A DNA stretch of 9,506 bases from an uncultured bacterium (GTDB lineage: Bacteria; Patescibacteriota; Saccharimonadia; Saccharimonadales; Saccharimonadaceae). A model generated the notes under the pieces. That model had not been told where the DNA came from and ran no database searches. It saw nothing but the letters and a program-made list of their open reading frames with translations. The stretch is from positions 1 to 9,506 of the forward strand of contig CAIMUU010000110.1 of NCBI GenBank assembly GCA_903844835.1, read 5' to 3'. The translations under genes and the position numbers were made by a program. The first letter of the stretch is position 1; every line of letters starts with the position of its first letter. Below are positions 6,269 through 9,506 of the stretch, in pieces.

Positions 6269-6557
6269 TTTGGCTAATAACCTATTCAGAAAAATATTCA
6301 GAATCATTAGGGGGCCGAGCTTTCTTGAACTTTGTGTGGCATTGGGTAGTTTTTACGAAGCCACACTACGCGAAGCAAGATTTCTCGTCCGCAAGGACTG
6401 TGAGGAAGAGCTAGACATTTTGTTGACTATTACAATGGTTGACAATACCAGCAGGGATGGCTCGGTCAATTTTAAAGGGGTTGGCCGTGACGGACAAAAT
6501 TGGTCCGGTTCGTACAATTTTCTTGACGGCTCGTATGGTTCGATCGAAAAGATCTGA
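6261..6557 (+). CDS. Unknown small protein, paralog B
   Basis: About 98 residues if it starts at GTG 6261, or about 95 from TTG 6270; the purine stretch at 6251-6258 could serve either, and I cannot choose firmly. The open frame continues upstream to 6147, but that part only shadows paralog A and has no ribosome site. From GTG 6261 the shared pattern is GPSFLEL at 18-24, REARFLV at 37-43, DILLTITMV at 52-60, RDGSVNFKG at 65-73, then RDG at 76-78 and SGSYNF at 82-87. This member shows the family pattern most clearly and may be closest to the ancestral form. It has a basic, amphipathic N-terminus (NLFRKIFRIIR, 7-17) absent from A. Its start lies inside the end of A, so the two are probably translated together from one mRNA. 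The function is unknown, with no membrane segment or recognised domain. Confidence 0.72.
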   Translation: MTDLANNLFRKIFRIIRGPSFLELCVALGSFYEATLREARFLVRKDCEEELDILLTITMVDNTSRDGSVNFKGVGRDGQNWSGSYNFLDGSYGSIEKI

Positions 6558-6585
6558 GCCTAGCGCGCAAAAAAATCATCCACCA

Positions 6586-6610
6586 GAAGCCCGGCATAGC
6601 GCCGGGCTTC
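6586..6610. terminator. Strong hairpin after paralog B, lacking a + strand U-tract
   Basis: GAAGCCCGGC (6586-6595) pairs perfectly with GCCGGGCTTC (6601-6610) around ATAGC. On the + strand it is followed by A-rich sequence and not by T; an A7 tract lies upstream at about 6569-6575. Its position after the A-B pair suggests termination or 3' end protection, but it is not a classical intrinsic terminator. Confidence 0.55.
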
Positions 6611-6634
6611 AAAAATAATAAAATCTTTGCATTA

Positions 6635-6663
6635 TTGACCATATAATCATTTGGTGGTATAAC
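6635..6663 (+). promoter_or_regulatory. Sigma70-type promoter for paralog C
   Basis: TTGACC at 6635-6640 and TATAAC at 6658-6663 are 17 bases apart. A TATAAT at 6642-6647 lies inside the spacer but has no good -35. The predicted leader (about 6670-6720) carries a hairpin and a poly-G ribosome site. Confidence 0.65.
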
Positions 6664-6672
6664 ATCTTAAGA

Positions 6673-6713
6673 CGCAGGCTAAAATCTTGCGCCAATATTT
6701 TCAGGGGGGGTGG
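6673..6713 (+). promoter_or_regulatory. Leader hairpin and G7-containing ribosome binding site of paralog C
   Basis: CGCAGG (6673-6678) can pair with CTTGCG (6686-6691), one G-T included, around CTAAAAT. The Shine-Dalgarno AGGGGGGGTGG at 6703-6713 lies 7 bases before ATG 6721 and contains seven consecutive G (6704-6710). Another ATG at 6717 would give only a 17-codon frame. Confidence 0.5.
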
Positions 6714-6720
6714 TTCATGA

Positions 6721-7011
6721 ATGTCTACCAAAATTCAACAGGTATTCATAGTCCACGGTGGTCCAAGTAGTGCAAGTAGGTTGGTACAGTGCCTACTGCA
6801 CGCATACGCAACAATAACGTACGTGCCGATTTTCAAAGTCACGTCCGTTACAGACCCTGGTCCGTTCGAGATTAAACTTACCATCATTGGTCTCGAACAC
6901 ACAGATTGCTCTGGCGAAAGCTTCCACATAATTGGAGTTGACGCTGCAGGCATCCGCTATAAGGGCAATTACGATTGCTCAAGCCAGAGTGGGAGATTAA
7001 CTCGCCTATAG
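6721..7011 (+). CDS. Unknown small protein, paralog C
   Basis: A 96-residue protein with no recognised domain, signal peptide or membrane span. The start is fixed by the G-rich Shine-Dalgarno ending 7 bases upstream. It aligns by eye with paralogs A and B: GPSS at 14-17, an aromatic-hydrophobic strand at 34-40 (F38 aligned with ARF), EIKLTIIGLEH at 50-60, FHIIGVD at 68-74, G77, and KGNYD at 81-85. Spacing between these landmarks differs by only one to four residues among the three. It has four scattered cysteines (24, 63, 86 and no obvious pair), fewer charged residues than A and B, and is the most diverged copy. It has its own promoter and tandem hairpins downstream, so it is a separate transcription unit from A-B. 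The stop TAG lies inside a hairpin loop (6998-7018). The function is unknown. Confidence 0.7.
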   Translation: MSTKIQQVFIVHGGPSSASRLVQCLLHAYATITYVPIFKVTSVTDPGPFEIKLTIIGLEHTDCSGESFHIIGVDAAGIRYKGNYDCSSQSGRLTRL

Positions 7012-7035
7012 CGAGTTACTATATCATCTAACTCG
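6998..7035 (+). promoter_or_regulatory. Mutually exclusive hairpins at the end of paralog C
   Basis: Segment 1 TAACTCGC (6998-7005) and segment 2 GCGAGTTA (7011-7018) pair perfectly with the stop codon region as a 5-base loop. Segment 2 can instead pair with segment 3 TAACTCG (7029-7035). A ribosome finishing paralog C would cover segment 1 and could shift the choice. The strong hairpin at 7041-7069 follows directly. Confidence 0.45.
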
Positions 7036-7040
7036 GCAAA

Positions 7041-7069
7041 TTAGCCCAGTCCGAACAGGACTGGGCTAA
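7041..7069. terminator. 12-bp perfect hairpin after paralog C
   Basis: TTAGCCCAGTCC (7041-7052) pairs with GGACTGGGCTAA (7058-7069) around GAACA. A-runs flank the right side (7070-7074) with no T-run on the + strand, as for the hairpin at 6586-6610. Confidence 0.6.
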
Positions 7070-7091
7070 AAAAATACTCATAAATTAGGAA

Positions 7092-7113
7092 GCCCCGCTA
7101 ATAAAAGCGGGGC
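7092..7113. terminator. Second hairpin after paralog C
   Basis: GCCCCGCT (7092-7099) pairs perfectly with AGCGGGGC (7106-7113) around AATAAA. No T-run follows. Together with the hairpin at 7041 it makes a tandem barrier between paralog C and the membrane-protein genes. Confidence 0.5.
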
Positions 7114-7286
7114 AGTTGTGGTGGATTTCGAAGTGCGACTAGTCACAACAAATGTTTTTTGGTGATATGTTTGTTTTTGTAACTTTCGCTACTTGTTACT
7201 TTATGTGATATTAATAAAAAGCGCAAGTACTATGATAAAAATAACAACATTTGTCGACAGACTTATCTAGACGTATACTAAAAAGC
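7114..7286 (+). other. AT-rich intergenic stretch before first membrane-protein gene
   Basis: No gene or RNA is recognised here. GTAAC (7179-7183) and GTTAC (7195-7199) form a loose inverted repeat. TATGAT at 7231-7236 is a possible -10 without a matching -35. The promoter of the following gene is probably here but cannot be fixed. Confidence 0.35.
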
Positions 7287-7760
7287 ATGAGTATATTTCA
7301 AAAAGCGATACCAGCGAAAAAGCCCCGAACGACAAATTCGCAAAAAATTGCCTACGCATACGCTGCGGTATTAGTGATATTAATACTTAGTCAGCTATTC
7401 ACATTTGATGATTTTATTAGATTAATAGAGAGTTTTTGGTTACCGGGCGGGATGTCAGGGGCACACTTATTAGGCAGTTCTATTATTGCTTGTGAATTAT
7501 TAGCCTTGCCATTTTTGCTTAGGATAGATTTGAGTCGACTAATGCGAATTATTTGTATGGTTCTGTCATGGTTGGTGCCGCTGATTTGGTTTGGGCTGTC
7601 GCTGTGGGTTAATTTGACGGTGAATGCAATTTCAAATATTGGCTTTTTGGGGTCATTGGTCCAGCTTGCACCGGGGTGGTGGGCTGTGCTGGTGTGTGTT
7701 GCGCTGGGAATTCTGTCGGCTTGGGCTAGTTGGGGACTTTGGCCTGGTAAAAGAAAGTAA
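7287..7760 (+). CDS. Four-pass membrane protein of unknown function
   Basis: I choose ATG 7287, giving 157 residues; the frame is also open from TTG 7251, and neither start has a clear Shine-Dalgarno. A basic cytoplasmic-looking N-terminus (K6, K11, K12, R14, K20) is followed by hydrophobic segments at about 21-38, 57-78, 88-110 and 131-152, then a basic GKRK end, which places both ends inside by the positive-inside rule. The second segment, GAHLLGSSIIACELLALPFLL, has a Gly-rich start and a buried Glu70 reminiscent of small DoxX/MauE-like four-helix proteins, but this resemblance is weak and no CxxC redox motif is present. It is followed after 60 bases by another small membrane protein, perhaps expressed with it. 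Coding status is likely from the length and clear membrane topology. Confidence 0.75.
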   Translation: MSIFQKAIPAKKPRTTNSQKIAYAYAAVLVILILSQLFTFDDFIRLIESFWLPGGMSGAHLLGSSIIACELLALPFLLRIDLSRLMRIICMVLSWLVPLIWFGLSLWVNLTVNAISNIGFLGSLVQLAPGWWAVLVCVALGILSAWASWGLWPGKRK

Positions 7761-7774
7761 TTAGTTGTTTTATC

Positions 7775-7802
7775 TTGAAAATAAAGCTATTATTAATATT
7801 AT
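7775..7802 (+). promoter_or_regulatory. Candidate promoter for second membrane-protein gene
   Basis: TTGAAA at 7775-7780 and TATTAT at 7797-7802 are 16 bases apart. The Shine-Dalgarno AAAGGGGG (7804-7811) would then fall at about the transcription start, so the leader would be very short. Co-transcription with the upstream gene is the alternative. Confidence 0.4.
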
Positions 7803-7820
7803 TAAAGGGGGAATCGTGAA

Positions 7821-8369
7821 ATGAACAAATATATTGAAAAAATTGAAGAGACTTTAGCCAAATGGCTAAAAGCAGTACCTCATCTACCGGTCAAATTTAC
7901 TAAATGGGTTGCCACAAATTTATGGTGGATAGTCCTAATAGGAGTAATCTTGTCGGTCTTTAGCCTATTAGCTATGTTCACGGCGCTATTTGCGATATTC
8001 GCTTATTTGAACCTTGGCACAACTACAGTATTGGGTCATTACGTCACATCGTCATATTCTGTCTTCTCAGCATTGGCATCTATTGTGTCGATACTGTTTA
8101 TGGTTGGAACGATTGTCCTTACGGCAATGGCGATTAGCCCATTAAAGTCTTCTTTGAGGAAGGGCTGGTCATTACTGTTCATGGTCATGTTAATTCAAGT
8201 AGCCTTTGTTGTTATCAGCGCGATTTTAAGTGGCAATGTTTTCCTATTTATCTCTAACTTACTTTCAGGCGCGGTAGGTATTGCCATTAGTGCATACCTA
8301 TTATTTGAACTTCGTTCATACTTTGTCGGCAAGGCCGTCAAGGCAACAGTTGTTCCAGCAAAAAAGTAA
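7821..8369 (+). CDS. Small integral membrane protein of unknown function
   Basis: A 182-residue protein. It opens with an amphipathic, lysine-rich region (residues 1-33, including EKIEETLAKWLKAVPHLP) likely to lie along the inner membrane face. A long hydrophobic stretch at about 34-63 follows, then spans at about 84-105, 116-136 and 142-162, and a basic tail ending VPAKK. I recognise no domain. The layout of amphipathic start, WWIVLIGVILS first span and four-helix bundle resembles uncharacterised membrane proteins I associate with Saccharibacteria, which is a recollection only. AAAGGGGG at 7804-7811 lies 9 bases before ATG 7821 and fixes the start. No terminator follows; the promoter of tRNA-Gln begins 17 bases after the stop. 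The neighbouring four-pass protein may be a functional partner. Confidence 0.8.
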   Translation: MNKYIEKIEETLAKWLKAVPHLPVKFTKWVATNLWWIVLIGVILSVFSLLAMFTALFAIFAYLNLGTTTVLGHYVTSSYSVFSALASIVSILFMVGTIVLTAMAISPLKSSLRKGWSLLFMVMLIQVAFVVISAILSGNVFLFISNLLSGAVGIAISAYLLFELRSYFVGKAVKATVVPAKK

Positions 8370-8386
8370 TTCAATATCATTACCAC

Positions 8387-8415
8387 TTGAGCTGACATCT
8401 GTATTGGTGTACAAT
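8387..8415 (+). promoter_or_regulatory. Promoter of tRNA-Gln
   Basis: TTGAGC at 8387-8392 (the same -35 as at rpmF) and TACAAT at 8410-8415 are separated by 17 bases. The start would be near 8422, about 6 bases before the mature tRNA 5' end. Confidence 0.75.
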
Positions 8416-8427
8416 TTGTATGGCTAA

Positions 8428-8502
8428 TGGGATGTCGCCAAGTGGTAAGGCACTGGTTTTTGGTACCAGCATCCGGGGGTCCGAATCCCTCCATCCCAGC
8501 CA
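8428..8502 (+). tRNA. tRNA-Gln (anticodon UUG)
   Basis: A 75-base cloverleaf. The acceptor TGGGATG (8428-8434) pairs with CATCCCA (8492-8498). The D arm GCC/GGC holds G18-G19. The anticodon stem CTGGT/ACCAG encloses loop TTTTGGT with anticodon TTG at 8460-8462. The T stem GGGGG/CCCTC encloses loop TCCGAAT, and the variable loop has five bases. The U1-A72 pair and discriminator G73 (8499) are glutamine identity features, and CCA is encoded (8500-8502). Two unusual points: base 55 is C (8481) instead of the near-universal U that becomes pseudouridine, and base 37 is G (8463), making G36-G37, the TrmD target signature. It closely resembles E. coli tRNA-Gln through the D arm. It has its own promoter and an immediate terminator, so it is an independent unit and probably functional. 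Confidence 0.95.
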
Positions 8503-8543
8503 TAGAAAAAATCCTAGGTCTTTAGATCTAGGATTTTTTCTAT
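8502..8543 (+). terminator. Intrinsic terminator of tRNA-Gln
   Basis: A 16-bp perfect stem (8502-8517 with 8528-8543) starts on the last base of CCA. GTCTTTAGAT forms the loop and can add three pairs. The right arm includes T6 at 8534-8539. The matching A6 on the left makes it symmetrical, so it can also work from the - strand. Confidence 0.88.
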
Positions 8544-8561
8544 AACTAGGTCGGTCGGGAT

Positions 8562-8603
8562 CCGAACCCCCGCTTTTGCGAAGCAAAAGTACGCGGGGTC
8601 CGG
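8562..8603. repeat. Hairpin containing a T-arm-like sequence (tRNA-Gln fragment, copy 2 left part)
   Basis: CCGAACCCC (8562-8570) matches the tRNA T-loop/T-stem CCGAATCCC (8481-8489) with one change. It pairs with GGGGTCCGG (8595-8603), one A-C mismatch. Inside, CTTTTGC (8573-8579) pairs with GCAAAAG (8583-8589) around GAA. The right arm GGGGTCCG itself matches the tRNA T-stem strand. Confidence 0.5.
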
Positions 8604-8640
8604 CGTAGTGCAGTTTGTCAAAATTAGCTTGCTCATTTTG

Positions 8641-8693
8641 AAAACAAGCGGAGGAGCAACTTGTTGCGATATCCCTCCATCCCAGCTTGTTTT
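8641..8693 (+). repeat. Hairpin containing a 16-base exact copy of the tRNA-Gln 3' end
   Basis: ATCCCTCCATCCCAGC at 8671-8686 is identical to tRNA bases 8485-8500. It is built into a composite stem: AAAACAAGC (8641-8649) pairs with GCTTGTTTT (8685-8693), and GGAGG (8650-8654) with CCTCC (8674-8678), with GCAA/TTGC inside. T6 at 8690-8695 ends it, so it could act as a + strand terminator. Confidence 0.6.
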
Positions 8694-8712
8694 TTCGGGT
8701 TGCGGAACGTGA

Positions 8713-8760
8713 CCGAATCCCCACCTGTCTATTCAACTAGAACGGACAGGCCTCCATCCC
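8713..8760. repeat. Third tRNA-Gln 3' end fragment, split by a hairpin
   Basis: CCGAATCCC (8713-8721) and CCTCCATCCC (8751-8760) match consecutive parts of the tRNA 3' end (8481-8489 and 8488-8497). They are separated by 29 bases that fold as CCTGTC (8724-8729) with GACAGG (8745-8750), and inside it TTC with GAA around AACTA. The second part ends 8 bases before the response-regulator stop codon. Confidence 0.5.
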
Positions 8761-8768
8761 GCGGTGTC

Positions 8769-9143
8769 TTATTTGGTTGATTTTTTAATTGTGCTTATTA
8801 TTTCCGACAAACTACTACTGCTTTTAACGAAATAGTTTTTTATTCCCAGAATTTCATAAGTTGAAATCTTTTCATCACTGACTGAATTTGTCACAACAAA
8901 AACTGGTATGTTATGCCATTTTTCATTTGATTTTAGATTATACATAAAGTCAATTCCATTTTTGCTGCCTAGTAAATAATGATCCAGCCATACTGCGTCA
9001 ATTTGTGGGGACTCTTCTAGCAGTTTTATCGCATCATCAACATTATTTGACAATAGGACTAAAAAGCCGCTTTTTATTAAACTAGTTTTAATCGCAACGC
9101 TAAGTGCACGTTCGTCTTCAAGTACTAGTACGGTCTTATTCAT
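8769..9143 (-). CDS. Single-domain response regulator (receiver only)
   Basis: A 124-residue CheY-like receiver domain without an output domain. Key residues: acidic pair E9-D10, phosphoacceptor D54 (AVWLDHYLL), T85 (VFVVTNS) and K107 (NYFVKSS), all at the expected places, so it should accept phosphate from the kinase encoded just upstream. With no DNA-binding or enzymatic part it must act through protein contacts or in a phosphorelay. The start is the ATG at 9143-9141; TAGGAA (9160-9155 on this strand) serves as ribosome site and overlaps the kinase stop codon. The gap to the kinase is 14 bases, so the pair is one operon. The gene runs toward the tRNA-Gln fragments, with its stop only 8 bases from the last of them. 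I see no clear terminator for it on this strand other than the hairpins in 8641-8750. Confidence 0.94.
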   Translation of the reverse strand: MNKTVLVLEDERALSVAIKTSLIKSGFLVLLSNNVDDAIKLLEESPQIDAVWLDHYLLGSKNGIDFMYNLKSNEKWHNIPVFVVTNSVSDEKISTYEILGIKNYFVKSSSSLSEIISTIKKSTK

Positions 9144-9157
9144 ATAATCTTATATTC

Positions 9158-9506
9158 CTATTCTATGGTTTTATTGCCACTTTTTTGCTTCATTCCTGAT
9201 TTAGGTAATGTGATAGTAAATGTTGTCCCCTTATTCTCGACTGACTCAAAAGATACGTCTCCACCAGCTTCGTCAATAATTGACTTTACGATATATAGGC
9301 CCAATCCAGTCCCTTCGGCGTCCATTGCTCGTACATTATCCGCTCTAAATAGTTTTGTGAATATTTTATTGCGTTGCGACTTAGGAATTCCATATCCATT
9401 GTCTGTAACTTTGATTTGAAAAGCATTTTTAGAATCATCTGGGTCATATTCAGCAGATATATTTATTTTGCCGTTTTTAGGAGTATATTTGATGGCATTC
9501 GAGACA
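9158..9506 (-). CDS. Sensor histidine kinase, C-terminal ATP-binding part, 5' end outside window
   Basis: The reverse strand reads without a stop from the window edge (first whole codon at 9505) to TAG at 9160-9158, giving 115 residues and no internal start needed. They form the C-terminal half of an HATPase_c domain: N-box remnant SNAIKYTP (2-9), G1 box DNGYGIP (35-41), F box KIFTKLFRAD (47-56), G2 box EGTGLGLYIVK (64-74), then GGDVSFESVENKGTTFTITLP (81-101) and a short basic tail. The F box and G2 wording is typical of classical membrane or PAS-linked kinases. The dimerisation/phosphoacceptor histidine and sensor are outside the window. The kinase precedes the receiver protein by 14 bases, so it is the likely phosphodonor. 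The order kinase then single-domain regulator is less common than the reverse. Confidence 0.95.
   Translation of the reverse strand, partial: VSNAIKYTPKNGKINISAEYDPDDSKNAFQIKVTDNGYGIPKSQRNKIFTKLFRADNVRAMDAEGTGLGLYIVKSIIDEAGGDVSFESVENKGTTFTITLPKSGMKQKSGNKTIE

Noticed and set aside
6717..6770. 17-codon frame from ATG 6717 overlapping the paralog C start
   Set aside because: It is too short, with no sign of coding; the Shine-Dalgarno spacing suits ATG 6721 better.
7251..7286. TTG 7251 as start of the first membrane protein
   Set aside because: It is a rare start with no ribosome site; ATG 7287 leaves the membrane topology unchanged. This is not fully settled.
8195..8736. Two - strand reading frames (8195-8503 and 8380-8736) across the tRNA region
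   Set aside because: They run antisense to tRNA-Gln, its terminator and repeats, have Cys/Arg/Pro-rich compositions and no ribosome site.
8544..8768. Second tRNA, tmRNA, RNase P RNA or SRP RNA
   Set aside because: No complete cloverleaf and none of the conserved cores of those RNAs could be found; only T-arm and acceptor pieces are present.
9165..9419. + strand 84-codon reading frame
   Set aside because: It is the antisense shadow of the histidine kinase, whose motifs are unmistakable on the - strand.
1..9506. CRISPR array, transposase or integrase gene
   Set aside because: No regularly spaced repeats of the right length and no recombinase motifs were seen. An integrase for the tRNA-Gln site, if any, lies outside the window.

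Overview
The window reads as a compact, AT-leaning bacterial chromosome segment, most likely from a candidate phyla radiation (Patescibacteria) lineage and probably Candidatus Saccharibacteria. This is inferred from gene style and not from a search. The bL32 protein is short and lacks zinc-ribbon cysteines, and the rpsP-KH-trmD block has lost rimM and rplS. Genes overlap or abut, and several promoters start at the upstream stop codon. UGA ends many genes (leuS, the Nudix gene, rnc), so this is not a code-25 lineage in which UGA encodes glycine.

Positions 1-5882 hold information-processing genes, all on the + strand: leuS (5' end outside the window), rpmF, nusB, a Nudix hydrolase, rnc, rpsP, a KH-domain RNA-binding protein and trmD. 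I see a strong promoter before rpmF that could drive rpmF-nusB-Nudix-rnc, another before rpsP, one before the KH gene, and an intrinsic terminator before trmD. trmD may be read from a leaderless mRNA. Together these genes cover leucyl-tRNA charging, ribosomal proteins, rRNA antitermination and processing, and m1G37 tRNA methylation.

Positions 5883-7113 are accessory. Three small proteins of about 100 residues (5963-6268, 6261-6557, 6721-7011) match no family I recognise, but they align with one another and appear to be diverged tandem paralogs. They have two promoters of their own, strong hairpins without U-tracts, and an alternative-pairing hairpin set at the end of the third gene. This is the best candidate here for an undescribed gene family.

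Positions 7287-8369 encode two small multi-pass membrane proteins of unknown function.

Positions 8387-8543 form a self-contained tRNA-Gln(UUG) unit with promoter, encoded CCA and terminator. The tRNA has C instead of U at position 55, and G36-G37, which is the TrmD recognition signature. The next 225 bases contain broken copies of the tRNA 3' end, each interrupted by hairpin-forming sequence. This could be an integration scar, a recombination array or a structured RNA.

Positions 8769-9506 lie on the - strand: the C-terminal catalytic part of a histidine kinase followed by a stand-alone receiver-domain response regulator, a two-component pair whose beginning lies past the window's right edge.
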